A stretch of DNA of 64,000 nt from Flabesymbios commensalis (Eukaryota; Annelida; Polychaeta; Terebellida; Flabelligeridae). The stretch is from assembly GCA_964017125.1 (NCBI GenBank), contig OZ024908.1, positions 86,724,618 to 86,788,617 of the forward strand, in the 5' to 3' direction. Below the pieces are notes generated by a model. That model was not told where the DNA came from. It searched no databases and was given only the letters and a program-made list of their open reading frames with translations. Below, piece after piece: positions 21,684-34,074 of the stretch (its first letter is position 1; each line of letters begins with the position of its first letter). The position numbers and the translations under genes were made by a program.

Positions 21684-22200
21684 TAATAAACCCTTGCAGC
21701 GCTGAACTATTCTTGTATAAACCATGGTGATCAAAGCTTTTTCTTTTTTCATGAAACGTTATTTTTACTACCACATTCAGTACTACCTTTTAAACATGTT
21801 ACAGATAAAATGTGACATGAATTAGTAATATTTGAAAAGAGTTGACCATCATTTTGTGAAATCTGAATTATTTTCACTCACTTGAAGTTGTGGATCGCGT
21901 CAGCGAGACACAACTTCGAGTGGGTGAAAATTAAAATTGAATAACATGGCAGTTAAAGGGTTAAACCCTTGCAGCGTTGAACTATTTATGTATAAACCAT
22001 GGTGATCAAAGGTTTTTCTTTAATCTGAAATCATCATAAATGTCTTAGTTAGCCTTCTCCGCTTCATTTGAATACCTATGGTCTGGGTCAACGACCATTA
22101 TAAATATTTTACTTTTTAACAGGGGGGATCGACTTTAGACGTCAGAGTCTGACCATGTAAACGCAGATCATGACGTCCAAAGTCGATATTTGTGCTGAAA
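21684..22200. repeat. Hairpin repeat (copy 2) flanked by direct repeats
   Basis: Two ~60-bp direct repeats (21684-21746 and 21960-22021) share AAACCCTTGCAGCG and ATAAACCATGGTGATCAAAG. They bracket the hairpin at 21869-21932, whose loop GATCGCGTCAGCGAGA is identical to that at 7201-7216. The right part (22022-22200) matches, inverted, the repeats at 59405-59640 and 42638-42760. This is one MITE family present in several states. Confidence 0.65.
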
Positions 22201-22310
22201 GAGTCAGCGCAATATTTTGTCCAAAAATCAATGGACTATCAACATACAGAAATGTATATATTATCTAGGCCTATTCACAGAATGTTTAGATCAGTTTGAA
22301 CAGTTCCCAG

Positions 22311-22457
22311 GCGCGGATCCAGGGAGGGGGCGCACGATCACCCCTTTTTGCGCCAAATTAATTTAAAAGCTTCCTAAATTGGCCAAAAAAATATTGGGGG
22401 AAAGCCCCCAAACCCCCTGTGCCCCCTTCTTTTTCAATTCCTGGATCCGCCCCTATT
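22311..22457. mobile_element. ~147-bp MITE with GCGGATCCAGG ends
   Basis: Left end GGCGCGGATCCAGGGAGGGG and right end CCTGGATCCGCCCC are inverted repeats. This end motif is widespread among small hAT-like MITEs in animals (recalled, not searched). The interior AAAGCCCCCAAACCCCC is typical of that group. Confidence 0.7.
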
Positions 22458-22623
22458 TCCAGTATGTTTTATTCATATCTATTTGTGGATCGGCAGCGAC
22501 CCACCGCTTGAAGGTAATTCTGCAGTCGAATGGTTTGGGAAACGATTCATGGACAACATATCGCATTGATTATGCAATTTTTTTTTTAAATTTCCATCGT
22601 AAATCATTTAAAAAAATTATCTG

Positions 22624-22898
22624 AGTAGTAGTAGTAAATCATTGCTTTACGTCACTTTTCGGCACAATGGTCTTTTAAGTGACATTGTGATACGATAAAA
22701 ACGTTGTTGTCAATTGATGAGATGAATGATGTGCAGATGATGATGTGAGGGTGGGGCTGATAGGGCATGGTGGGTTATTGAGAGCGTTTTCCTCTGCTCG
22801 CCCGATAAGGGGTTCTTGGCATGTCTAGGGGATCTACCCCCAGACATGACCCGACGGCCGGACACTTGGGTTTCGCTGTGCAATTTAATGCTGAAGTC
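22624..22898 (-). repeat. SINE-like copy 8, 3' half
   Basis: Covers the (TAC)n tail to the segment GTGCAATTTAATGCTGAA, minus sense. It is 5'-truncated at 22898. No target duplication was found. Confidence 0.85.
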
Positions 22899-23500
22899 TT
22901 ATATCAGCGTCTGTTGGCCTTCATTGACGACAACTTAGTCTGTAAGGACAGTAATATCACTAACCATGGTGACAAACCTGATGACGATGAGGAGCTCTCA
23001 CAAGCTCTAGAGAATGTAGTCATTCTCGTATGACTTAAACTTTTAAATAATGATCTGCCATGACTGGTTAAGCAAAGATACCTTACTGATTTAACATGTG
23101 GCACTCTTACCAGCATTAAACCTGAGATTTCTCAGGATCTCCGAGTTTGCTTGATGAGCTTCGTACAAATTCTAAAGACTGCAGCGTTATGCAGACTCGC
23201 AATGCGCCTCAACGTGTGAAATATAACTACAAGTTTTCAAATAGAAGTAGTCGCCCTGTAAAAACATGTCTCACCCTAGTATGCAGCTTCCCCTCTGCAG
23301 CATCAATCAGATAGCAGTCTATAAGAGTGTGGAAGCCGTTACCAAAATCCCCTAACAAAAACGTCAAGAGTATTGGACCATATTTTGGTGCAGAGCAGAA
23401 AATCGCCAAGGAAGCTATTGTTCATGTGTAAAACAAAAGAAAATGATAGTGGCATGCAACATGACACAACTTTAGGAGGGACAGTGTGTTAAAAAAGCGC
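22899..23500 (+). pseudogene. Unassigned coding-like remnant
   Basis: The frame running out of the SINE copy reads YQRLLAFIDDNLVCKD and DKPDDDEELSQALENVV up to a stop at 23031. Another frame follows at about 23080-23220 (TCGTLTSIKPEISQDLRV). It has protein-like composition and an acidic stretch, but no family that I recognise. It is possibly transposon debris carried beside the SINE. Confidence 0.3.
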
Positions 23501-23539
23501 AAATCTGTCACTCGGGGCTCTTGTGACACGGTGGTCGCC

Positions 23540-24025
23540 ATTACTACTGAGGTCACCGCTGACACTGAGGATGAGGCATCTACTGCCATAATCGCTGGTT
23601 AAGCTGAGGTCGCCGCTGACACTGAGGACGCCACTGACACTGAGGTTACCATTGACACAGAAAACAATACATCTACTGCCATTATCGCTGCTCACGCTGA
23701 GGTTGCCGCTGGCACTAAGGACGATGCCTCCACCGCCATTGTTGCTGATCATGCTGAGGTCGCCATTGATACTGAGGTTGTCGCTGACAGAGGGTGATGC
23801 CTTTACCGCCATGATCGCTGCACACGCTGATGTCGCCCCTGATACGGAGGTCGCAGCCGACACTAATGACTGACTCTACTACCATGAACGCTGATCATGG
23901 TGAGGTAGCTGCTGACACTGAGGACACCTCTGACACTGAGGTCGTCAATGACAGTGAGGTCGCCGCTGACACTGAGGACGATGCCTCTACCGCCATGATC
24001 ACTAAGGTCGCTGCTAATAACAACA
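23540..24025 (+). repeat. Coding-compatible minisatellite (ADTEVAADTED-type)
   Basis: Imperfect repeats of CTGAGGTCGCCGCTGACACT with spacers reading GATGCCTCTACCGCCATGAT. The subunit is 15-18 bp inside longer ~60-120-bp units. One plus-strand frame reads acidic repeats such as EVAADTEDTSDTE near 23900-24020, and the complementary strand is open for 124 codons. The composition is unlike its AT-rich neighbours. It could be a fragment of a low-complexity exon. Confidence 0.7.
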
Positions 24026-25142
24026 ACTTGGAAAGAGCATGAATTATATAATGTGATGTATAGATTTTTGTGTCACTATACATTTTCCAGCTCATTATCG
24101 TTTAGGTTTTGATTCAGATCAACGGTAATACAATAATGTTAACTATATTATATTATTTCATATTTTTTAAATGGTAAAAGAACAAACCGATTGATGTGCA
24201 GTATTCTGTCTCGTATATATATCGTATATATTCTAATAAACAGGGCTGGGGAATTAACACCAGGGCTGGAAATTAGCACCGGCCTGCTGGCCAATGGTGT
24301 GTGAATTTAGCCTCGTGCAGGTAAATGTCTTAAATGACTGGCTGGTTGATAATTTAAAGATAATTATTATTATAGTAGACTCTATTTCTCGGAATATTGT
24401 TGGCGGAATTTAAACAAGATGTATAGCAATGATCATGATCTAGTACAATCAAATTTGTATTCTCTTGGTATTATAAACCCGGGATTATAAACAAGATTGG
24501 TTAGCAACCATGTTATTGTTATTGTATTATCTCAAGTTTTTTCTGTTCTGTAGAGTTGTTTTGTATTTTCTATAGTTATAAACAATGGAAATAAAACACA
24601 CGTATTGTAATAAATTTATGTTGTGTCTCTAATTAAGTCGATACCAATCAGCACCCTTGATTTTTTTTAAATATTATTATGTGGCTGAAGCCTTTCAGCC
24701 ACAGCCACTGGCGGTAGCAAATTCAATTCGCATCCTAGCGCTCACCCAGTGATAATGTCGTTTTGTTAATTGACCCCAGCTATGAGATGGTTAACCGCAT
24801 GTTAAGTGACCTTGTGAGGACAACTTATTTTCGGATACTTGTGGCCGGAGTCCCCGATGACGCATAGGGATTGCCCTGTCTTACACAAAGACGTCTTTAT
24901 ATTATATTTTCTATAGTGTTAGTAATCTGTGTTTGTGGTAATATTCTAAGATCTAAATGTGAGTTTTAGCCGATGAGTTACTATTTCATTTTAACACCTA
25001 AAAACTGATCTTGTTTTATGATTTATATTTGTGATATTATTATAATATTTAATTAACTGACTTATGTCATGCGAGCGACTTGTGTTTCTATTATAACTTT
25101 TTGATTAAGACATTTTACTCTTCTAAATTCGGAGGGTTATAG
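24026..25142. other. Stretch without recognised gene
   Basis: AT-rich. A short CAGGGCTGG(G)GAATTA repeat pair near 24243-24275 resembles the end of a small MITE. No exon is recognised. Confidence 0.4.
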
Positions 25143-25144
25143 TA

Positions 25145-26557
25145 CAGTGCAACCTGTACATACCGGACCCTGTACAAACCGGAATCCTGTCTTTACCGTA
25201 ATAATTATTTGGTCACGAATTAATTACACTCAAAACAATACTAATTAACCCTCTCCAAACCGGAACCTGTCTACTCAGAATACCGGATTCATTATTTTCC
25301 CCAAATGCATAAATTGTTTTGTATTTCACCTCTCCCAACCGGAATCGATTTTTTTTTAGATTTTTTTAAAATTGCATGCGGTGCACTAAGGGTTAAACAG
25401 GGGCGGCAAGGTGACGTAATGTTCATTCCGCTGTTATCTAGTGTTGATAACACCCTTTTCGCGTTAGAGGAACTATTATAGCGCCTTTACTTTGAGATTG
25501 GTAAGATATTTTAACAACATAATGGATAAATAAAATAATTGTTTAGTAAAATATTGTAACAAAATCTTTGACTAATATAATATTAAAAGGTCGTATCAAC
25601 TCATAAACATATCAGTGCATCAAACAATAACTCTCACATACATTAGACTGTGTTTTGGGATAAATTTATTCTGTTTGTGATATTTAATTGCCCAATAACG
25701 AAATAAATAACAGTAGGTAAAATATAAAAAAACATTTGATTTATTCTTTCATCGCTCGATTATTCCTAATCCTATAATATTTTTCACTCTTAGTCAAGGC
25801 ATTAATTTTATTAAATGACATAATTATACAGTATCGGAACATTTAGTCCAGGGTCATACATTCCAGAAAATATATAAAAGTGACCAAACAAACGAGTGTT
25901 GACGTCATGAAACCGTTAAAAAAGTAAAACTGCTGCAATATGATTAACTCCGTAGCGAAAGCATTTATCCTACTACAGCTTTGATATTTAAACGAACTGA
26001 TATCGGTGTTAACAAATATGCACCGTGTTTGAAATGTGTGACGGAAGATTACAAGAATGTAATGTTATTTTAGATTAGGCGCTAAAAAATCAATGTTTAT
26101 AACATGACAAATGCGCTCCGTGTGTGAAATATGTGACACACAATTGAAAAAAATGATAAATTATCATGGACACAATATGCATACCCGGTACTAGATTGTC
26201 TAATCTATGTATACTAGTTGTATTATGTGTTTTATATATGAATCATGCTTGAAAAAATAATGTATGAATTGATTATTATATGATATTGATTATTATATTA
26301 TTTTAATATAAAAAACATCTTTAAAGAATTGTGTCTTTTATTATATCAATTTATTTGCATACATCCACCTATCCCTGCACCCTGTTTCATTTGTAAACCT
26401 ACCGACGACACATCCTGAATTATAACCATCATGCAAATTGTACAAGTTATCGTTGTTTGTTCCTCTTCGAAAGCAAAAACCCTCTCCAAACCGGAACCTG
26501 TCCAAACCGGAATAAAAGTTTGTCCCCAAGGCATTCCGGTATGGACAGGTTTTACTG
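25145..26557. mobile_element. 1.4-kb pogo/mariner-like element with TA target duplication
   Basis: The left end CAGTGCAACCTGTACATACC and the inverted right end (CAGTAAAACCTGTCCATACC on the minus strand) are flanked by TA at 25143-25144 and 26558-26559. Subterminal copies of AACCGGAA recur several times near both ends (25170-25345 and 26480-26515). This CAGT(N)AACCT start is typical of pogo/Tigger-type members of Tc1/mariner. The interior is AT-rich with no transposase frame, so it is non-autonomous. Confidence 0.8.
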
Positions 26558-26559
26558 TA

Positions 26560-27266
26560 TAAGTAAGTAAACTTTCTATCTGTGTAAGGACGTAATTTTA
26601 AGTGTCTTATTTATTTAATGGTTTATATTTTACTAGTGCAACAAACACATGGATCATTCTAAAGGCTTTGGATTCTCCCCAAATACGGGATGCGTTTTTG
26701 GAGGGAAGAACAGTGATTTGCTCCTGACGGTTTGTGCCTAACACGAGCCGCTCAGTATAAAAAGAGTACTGTGTGTTTGGCGCGAGATAGATGGAATCAG
26801 ATGGAAGCATATAGATAGATAGATGAAGAGAGTCAGTAACAAAGATATATATAGAGAGAGATTGAGAGTATAAAAGAGAGTTTTAGAGACATGAATGTGA
26901 AAATGACAATGAATAAAATGTGATCAACAGTCTCCACCATGTGTTGAGTGTGACCCCGAACGTTAATTGGGTGGATCCCTGAATCTTAATAAGCATACAT
27001 TGTATGGCACACCGTCTTGAGTTGAGCTTCAAAGACGCAGCTAAGAAAAACACCTGCTACCAAAATTTATATATTTTGCTCATGGTTTGTATTACTTCTA
27101 TCACAACAGTCAACTGAACAGATAAAATCTTAAGGCCTCATTTGCATCCTTAAACAATATGAAACCTCTCGTGCTTAACTGAGTTGGTTGTACACACTGG
27201 GTATTACACCTATTGGTGGCTCTTGACCACTTTCCGAGGGGCTATCCTGTCATTGTGCAACATGTA
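26560..27266. other. Stretch without recognised gene; GATA/GAGA simple repeats
   Basis: ATAGATAGATAGATGAAGAG and GAGAGAGATTGAGAG runs lie at 26812-26885. TATA-like words (AGTATAAAAAG near 26754, AGTATAAAAGAG near 26868) are visible but no linked exon is seen. Confidence 0.4.
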
Positions 27267-27537
27267 GACATCCAGGCTGGAGACTTGGTCTTCGCTGTGC
27301 AATTTAATGCTGAAACTCGGTGGCATTTCGTGTAGCTCCGCTATCCTCGGGTTCGATAGTCCCCACAGTAAAAATAGGAAGGGTAACTCCATTCACCTCC
27401 CATGAGAGACCTAATGTCAACAACACGCCATTGTCGGTTATTTAAGGCTACCACGGCCTACACCAGCGCCTGCACTGATGCGAGAGCTGCATTGGCACCG
27501 CAGTTGAGCGGAGGTCCCAGGGTACGCCACTACGGCA
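27267..27537 (-). repeat. SINE-like copy 9, internal fragment
   Basis: Matches the middle of the SINE-like family, from GGAGACTTGG to GGTACGCCACT. Both ends are missing. It abuts the Gypsy remnant at 27538. Confidence 0.8.
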
Positions 27538-28440
27538 ATAGTCGATGACGTGATTGCATATAATTCAACTCAAATAGAACATGTTCAGCATGTGTGGACA
27601 ATACTGCAAAGAAGCTCGAAAAACGTATTTCAGTGAAAATTTGTGTTTGCATAGAAAGATGCTGCATTCTGTGGTTATATAGTCTCAGGTGATGGATTTA
27701 GCATCCATACTGAAACTGCACAGGCAGTAAAACTTACTGATCTCCGATCATTCTTTGGATTAGCAAACCAGCTGTTTAATTTTACTGACGAAATTGCGAA
27801 TATTATGGAACCACTTCACCACCTATGAATTTCGGTGGGATAAAGTACATGACAAAGCATTCTGTGAAGACAAAAGACGCTCTAACCGAGACACCTGTCC
27901 TTGCTTATTACGATCCTCGGTGCCCTACTTCATTGCACACAGATGCAAGCCATCTCAAAGGGATTGGGATTTGTGCTAAAGCAGCAACGAAAAGATGGAA
28001 CATGGAGAATGATACATGCAGGCTCACGATTTCTAACTGGAACTGAAGGGAATTCAAAATTTTGAAGTTGTTACGGAACATCGCCCGCTTTTAACAATTC
28101 TCAATAAGTATCATTTAGACGAGATTGATAATCCATGATTTCAAAGGCGGAGAATGAAAATCTTATCGTATAAATTTACTGCAACGTGGTGTGCTGATAA
28201 AAATCACCAATCTGCCGACACGCTTTACAGAGCTCCAGTACGAGATCCTGGACCATCAGATGAAATGTCCGATTAGGTGTTATCCCAGATGGATTCCCTG
28301 TTCGCAAAACAGATTCAACATTCTTAGTTCGCAAATATTAGGAAGTACGCGATCGCCTCACAATTGATAATGGGTATATTCTGAGCCTTCAAGCGACGAG
28401 GAGGTCACCTGTGTCGATGCTAAAAGGATGGCAGACACCC
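27538..28440 (+). mobile_element. Ty3/Gypsy retrotransposon pol fossil
   Basis: Pieces of the end of the reverse transcriptase domain and the RNase H domain of a Ty3/Gypsy pol are recognisable in family order, for example the segments LTDLRSFFGLANQ and LHTDASHLKGIG. No LTRs, gag or complete integrase were found. The copy is broken, with several (roughly five or more) interruptions, and its divergence suggests an old insertion. It is bracketed by two SINE-like copies. Confidence 0.8.
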
Positions 28441-28525
28441 CCTGGCTGTTAAGTAGTGTTTTAGCAGATTAACATTGTTAAATTTAATTTTCAATGATTG
28501 CCTTAATGGGAAGATTGCAAAATAT

Positions 28526-29188
28526 GTAGTAGTAAATCATTGTTTCACGTCACTTTTCGGCACAAATGGTGATTTAAATGACATTGTAATAGGATAAAAA
28601 TGTTGTAGTCAATTGACGAGATGAATGATGTACAGATGAAGATGTGAGGGTGATAGGGCATGGTGGGTTAATTGAGAGCGTTTTCCTTCACTCGCCTGAT
28701 AAGGGGTTCTGGTCTAAGTCTAGGGGATCTACCACCAGACATTCCCAGACGGCCCAAGACTTAGGTTTCGCTATGCAATCTAATCCTGAAACACAGTGGC
28801 ATTTCCACAGCTCTGCTATCCTCGGGTCGGACAGTCCCCAGAGTAACAACAGGAAGGGTAACTCCATTCATCCCCTGTGAGAGACCTAATGTCAAAAACT
28901 CTATTACTAGTTATTTAAGGCTACCACAGCCTACACCAGAGCCTGCACTGATGCGAGAGATGCATTGGCACCGCAGTTGAGCGGAGGAACCAGTATACGC
29001 CACTGGCAATCCGCCCGAAGATTATGGCCAGATACGAGGAGGCTGCAACTGCCCTTGGATGATTACTGTAGACTAGTGATTTTGTACAATGCCACACACA
29101 GCATTCAACAAACGGAACAGATCCCCAGTAATGAACCTCTCCCGATGGGGGCGAGAAGTACTACTACTAGTACTCATCTCAGTACCCC
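28526..29188 (-). mobile_element. SINE-like copy 10, near full length, more diverged
   Basis: Complete architecture from the tail at 28526 to the 5' end near 29188, minus sense, with more substitutions than copies 7 or 11. No target duplication is evident. An older subfamily member. Confidence 0.85.
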
Positions 29189-29189
29189 T

Positions 29190-29290
29190 AAGCCTTCTGA
29201 CAAACGGGCCTTCTGAATAATAAGCATCACTTATTTTCTGACTAATGGGCCTTCTGACTAACGGGCCTTCTGACTAGAAGGCAGACATCA
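29190..29290. repeat. Short minisatellite (GGGCCTTCTGACTAAC)
   Basis: Four to five copies of a 16-bp unit CGGGCCTTCTGACTAA lie directly next to the 5' end of SINE copy 10. Confidence 0.8.
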
Positions 29291-29902
29291 ACTTGACCAA
29301 GTCACAGGGGGCATTTATGATCAACGTGTGAGGCAGCTAAAAGCATTGGATGACACATGGAAAAGTGAGACAGCGGCATCATCAACTTCTACTTTAGATC
29401 AATCAGACAATCATCAGCAAATGAGTTATTTCACTGAACTGTAAGACACTCGACCTGACCATGCTGCCAGTGTGGATATTGACAATCATAAGACCAAAAA
29501 GACCAGGACACAATTCTCCCCCCCCCCTCCCTCTGTTGATAATGATAGAGACAATGCGGACAGCAGTAGTGGGCTTGCCAAAAAAGAGAAAAACCAATCG
29601 ATCAGTGCCATTTGTCAAGAAATCAGCCACGGAGAAAGAGTCCGGTAAGTTACACCTAAAAAAACATCAAAATGTAGGCCCTATACATAAAAAAAACTTT
29701 AAAATAAGTTACACTCAACATATTATATGTGACACTTCTTAGTGCTGTAGTAATTTAAGACTTGTACTGTAAAATTATGTGAAATGAACAAATTCTAATG
29801 CGCCTGAATCCTCGGTGTCCCGAGCTGTAAATCTGAATCGTTAACATTGTTCGTATGCCGTTCCAATTCGTAGATCAAGCATGCCGGGACACAGAGGATT
29901 TA
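29291..29902 (+). pseudogene. Unassigned coding-like remnant
   Basis: A frame at about 29291-29442 reads YDQRVRQLKALDDTWKS followed by serine/threonine-rich sequence to a stop. Further frames (29461-29742) are basic. A C run at 29518-29527 interrupts. It resembles the tail of a transposon protein, but I do not recognise a family. Confidence 0.3.
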
Positions 29903-30335
29903 GGATGGAAAAGCTTGGCCGAAATATAAAGTTTTCATTTTTTTTCGAAATGACTGAAGATGACTAAAGAGGGATACGATTCCAGAGTTGGGGGCCGAAA
30001 CAGAAAAAGCCCTTTCACCCATGGATCTTAGCACTCTAGGAACAACCAGTTGATCATCATCTGAGGAGTGGAGATAACGGGTTCTGTTTAAAGGTTTAAG
30101 CAGGTTATGTAGATATACTGGCTGACATTTATGTATTACTCTATATGTGAGAGTGCATATTTTGTATTTTATTCTGAATTGAACAGGCAGTCATTGTAGG
30201 GATATTAACAACGCTGTGACACTGCAGAATCGTGGAGAACGGGTCACAACCCTGTCCAAGCAGTTCTGAATGCTCCGCAGCTTTTCGCGATTTGGGATGT
30301 CATAGAGGATAGAATTGTGATAGTGTGTTTTAAAC
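29903..30335 (-). mobile_element. L2/CR1-type LINE, C-terminal reverse-transcriptase fragment
   Basis: The minus strand reads NSILYDIPNREKLRSIQN, then VVTRSPRFCSVTALLISLQ, a TGA where the family has Trp, then LPVQFRIKYKICTLTYRVIH, YLHNLLKP, RYLHSSDDDQLVVPRV and GERAFSVSAPNSG. This is the thumb and C-terminal segment of L2/CR1-clade reverse transcriptases (LQ-N-A-R-V, LHWLPV, F-LT-A-L, APYL-L, R-LRS, G-RAFS-AP-LWN). Catalytic motifs are not included; the copy is 5'-truncated and carries at least one stop. The remaining 3' UTR is not recognised. Confidence 0.8.
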
Positions 30336-30354
30336 CGTTCTGTGTAGAACTGCA

Positions 30355-30430
30355 GGGTGCCACCTGGTGAGCTGCAGAGTTGTAACTGCCACCTGGTGAG
30401 CTGCAGAGTGCAACTGCCACCTGGTGAGCG
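30355..30430. repeat. ~32-bp minisatellite, 2-3 units
   Basis: GCCACCTGGTGAGCTGCAGA recurs three times with spacers of about 12-15 bp, inserted upstream of the L2-type fragment. Confidence 0.8.
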
Positions 30431-30599
30431 TGTGTTAGTAGTAACGAGGCCGACCGGAAGGGGGAGGTGGTTTCCGGCCTTCCTGGCCCGCCAAAGTAAA
30501 AGATTCCAGTCACTTGCAGTCGACGTGAGAAGATCAGTTTTAAAACATCTCTTTAATGCGTCGTAGACAGTAGTCGTGGCCATGTAGAAGGCTTATAGT

Positions 30600-32200
30600 C
30601 TATGAGTATCTTTCTTCAATGATTTTCTGGTTTTACATGGGATTTGGGTGAGTGATTTCAACAGCTGTGCTGTTGAAATTACGCTGACTCATGCTCGCTG
30701 TATTGTCAGGTGACCGACGAGGAATCTGTTCCCAGTAGAACCTCGCTAATATGGCATCATTGTAAAATATTCATTTTATGTGATATAAATCATACTTGTA
30801 AGCGTTATTACCAGTAATACAATATGGCATTATATTGGATTTAGATTCAGTCATAATCATTGATGGATTATTAATTAATTGATTAATAATTGGGTAATTA
30901 ATCGATTGATTACAAGATGCTGACTTTGTCATTTTAGTGTATTAATTCGATAAATTAATATATAATTATTATCCTAGATCTTACGAGCTGCATGTAAATG
31001 GAAGTAATTAATCGTAATTATTCTCTTATATTTATTGTAGTCCGGGAGAGTGATGTCTTTTCCATTCGCATGATTGGTCTAGGCTAGGGTGTAGAATGAC
31101 ATGAGAAGATTGCACAAATGTCATACTGTTCGCTTGGTATGCATGTATATAGTTCCAATCATATTTATTATACCATTGAATATTAAATATAATCCAGTTT
31201 TAAGTGGATGAGTAGTAAGAAATATAATAATTGTATTGTAATTGGCGATTATTTCCTGTGGTTGATCCACGGTAATGATTAATTTATATCTGTTTAATAA
31301 TAGTTCGTTTCTTGTTAACATTTGGTAATACTTGTAGATAATATTATCGGCATTTGTTGTTTAGAGTCATTCACAGGTGAATTCACGTCCCATTGAATTC
31401 ACATTCACGGGTGAATTCATGTCCCATTGAATTCACGTTCATGGGTTGGTAGATGGTCGCGTTTATATTTGTATGAGTTCACATTGACCTGCACTGGGTC
31501 ACTATTCCACTTCGCGCCGCACCCACTGATGTTGATGTTTAAAAAAATGGTGAAAACCAACCTGGAGTCGACTTGTTTCTATTTCTCTATGAGGTTGGGA
31601 ACCTGGGAAACATAACGGTTACTGTACACACCCCTCAGTACACTGTTACAAATGGCGCTGCGAGCATTTACTTCGCTTTGCTGGAAGGAAACAAGTGAGA
31701 CTGTGACCAAGGTATGTGACCTCTGTTTTTACACTGCAACGCTAGACTAGAACCTGAGAGGGATGACATGATTTTTGGCGATGGAACATTTTATTTTTGA
31801 CAGCGGTTTGAGTGGATCTATGTAAAAAAAAATATTTTCTTAGTATGAAAAAGAACATTTATGCATTCAAGTTCCAGTGCAATTTCTGCTTTATTTAATT
31901 ATTGCTAACACGGAGATGGAGTTTCGGATCATCAATTGTTTTGCTTTAATTTGTGCATGTGTTTGATGCACTTGGGACAGTTAGATTCTGTGATGATAAT
32001 TTAGTTTTGTGCATGTGAGGGTCACATAATAATATAGTTGTTGAAAGGAGGGTATATTCTGGGATGGAGGGGTGGATTCTGGGAGGGTCACATAGTTGAT
32101 GTAAACAACGGGTTTACAAATGGCGAAGTCGCTTTTAAAATAAAGTGAATACATTTGTACATTATGAACTGACTAGCTAAGGTATGAGAGTATAAAATAA
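30600..32200. other. Long stretch without recognised gene
   Basis: Strongly AT-rich with ATTAATTAAT-like runs at 30860-31020. Three imperfect copies of GGTGAATTCA(C/T)GTCCCATTG lie at 31375-31440. A short frame at 31652-31711 beginning MALRAFTSLCWKE ends at a good donor (AAG|GTATGT), but no partner exon was found. Confidence 0.4.
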
Positions 32201-32203
32201 CAT

Positions 32204-32602
32204 TTGAAAAAAGGAAAAATGTGCAAAAAAACTGAAAGTGGTAAATTTGGCCAGTTTGCCAGGAATACAGAAGAGGATGGTGAGAAGATATCTTGTTCAG
32301 TGACGGAGTGTAAGATCGAGCATGCTCCATCCGTTTCCGGTAGATCTAATGGCGATCCAGCATCATGTCCAGACCGACAATCGCTGGAGTTTGTGGGCTT
32401 TGCAATTGTTGATAAGAAGTATGGCCCTTGTATTGTGAAACCTCAGAAAGAAAAACACCGGAAAAATAGGAAGCATATTCCTAGTACAAGCCCGAAGCAT
32501 TGTGCGCTTCCACAAAAACAAGCTATGATAGACTGGCAACGTGGATTTTCGTGTTACAAAACAGGTATTATGATCAGTTGGCATTGTCTGATGACTACTT
32601 GA
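32204..32602 (+). other. 132-codon open frame of unknown nature
   Basis: The frame is polar and basic in its second half (KPQKEKHRKNRKHIP) with scattered cysteines (CSVTECK). A possible donor, AACAG|GTATTA, lies at 32560. No family is recognised, and no start context or neighbouring exon supports it, so it may be chance or a transposon remnant. Confidence 0.25.
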
Positions 32603-33925
32603 TTAACTAGGATGAGAAAGATGATGTAAATGATCTGAAAAATGACCTTGACCATGAACATGATGAGGATAATGACAAACTGGTCACCATCACTCTTTTC
32701 TATGCCACGTGTACTGATACCACCAGAGTGAACTCTCTAAATTTGTGTACTGGTTTATTCATGTACTTGAAATAGACTACAAGCTAAAATACCTGCAACA
32801 AACAGGATAACAAGACTGAATAACAGATTTAACAAAATAATGAAGACTAGTTTCAAATAAACTCCAAAGGATATGATAATTTGTAATATACTATATTCTG
32901 ATTAATTTTCTGACAATGTACTTTTATTATAAAAATAGTGAATATTTAAAAACTCAACAGAGCCATCTGGTGACTGACATATCAATAGTTCTATTTTATT
33001 ATCCGACATGAGGTGAGAAGTTCACAGCCTCAGATCGTGTAGACTGGCGTGCATGGCAGCACGGTCAAGGACAGTCACATTGCACTGAATCACGGCCATG
33101 ACATATGCATGACGGCCAGTTTGATTGACAGCTCGCGCCGAGTTTAACCATTGGCTTGCTAGGCCCAACAAAACATGATGCTAAACATGATGATGAATGT
33201 CTTTATTTTAACCGAGGCTTGGGCAGAGCAAGTCTATTTTGTAGTACTAAGTACCATTATTAACATTAGGCCTATTTACTTTTACCAACATTAATGGACA
33301 TATTGTTCTTACAATTAAACCCTTAGCTCTAAGCCTAAAACCTACTCAGGCTACTGTACTGCTAGGCCTGGCGTACACTCAGTAGTTAGGCCTACTTAAG
33401 TCTTAGGCCTAGACCCATTCATTTCAGAAATACAATGTCAATGTGTATTAAACAAACTGTCACTGAGTAATTTAGTAAAGTAAATCACTTCAACCTAATA
33501 TTTTAATAACATAATTCATAAGTAATTCAACCTACCAGTTGCTGGGTTAATTTGTCGTGTTTGCTCGGTAGCCACTGTTATGTCAAGTCTACAATCACAA
33601 ATACATAACAATGAAGTAGGCCTACTTAAATAAATGTATATGTATATATGTGTGTATATGTAGATGTGCATATGTATGTGTGCATATGTATGTGTATAGC
33701 CTGTTAATATTTATATACATATATATTGAGCCTGCTTTTATGATGTGCTCTTAGGATTTGGCTTTTATGTTCGTCAGTTTCTTCACAAAACATACCAAAG
33801 TTATAGATAATTTATATATATATTAGATGATTTGTATAGGCCTACTACTATAATGGTTCTCCATGTACGTGTGTAACGATTGCATGATTCAACTCAACTA
33901 TTAGATATGTATTCATCATTTCATA
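32603..33925. other. Stretch without recognised gene
   Basis: Several TAGGCCTA words cluster at 33265-33410 and 33617-33840. A (TATG/TGTA)n simple repeat lies at 33635-33700. No exon is supported. Confidence 0.4.
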
Positions 33926-34060
33926 CACACCGCGAACACGGGACATTGGTCCGGCGTCGTCTCGGTGGTGGGCCAACGTCGCAGACGGTGGACCAACATT
34001 GAGCCGGCCCTGGTTCGATGTGTCGTGTCTACTCGGCAGCCACCGGAATGTCAAGTTTAA
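33926..34060. mobile_element. Palindromic AACGTTGG-type MITE, degraded
   Basis: Starts CGCGAACACGGGACATTGGT, centre GGGCCAACGTCGCAGACGGT, ends GTGTCGTGTCTACTCGGCAG. Its right-end motif also appears alone at 33555-33595, suggesting another broken copy there. Confidence 0.7.
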
Positions 34061-34074
34061 ATATGAAACTTGCC

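Noticed and set aside
26600-27010. Possible solo LTR with TATA-like words and AATAAA near the Gypsy fossil
   Set aside because: No matching partner, no defined TG...CA ends, and a SINE fragment separates it from the pol remnant.
31370-31720. Possible LTR ending before AATGGCGCTGCGAGC as a primer-binding site
   Set aside because: No second LTR, no clear tRNA complement, and no internal retroelement genes next to it.
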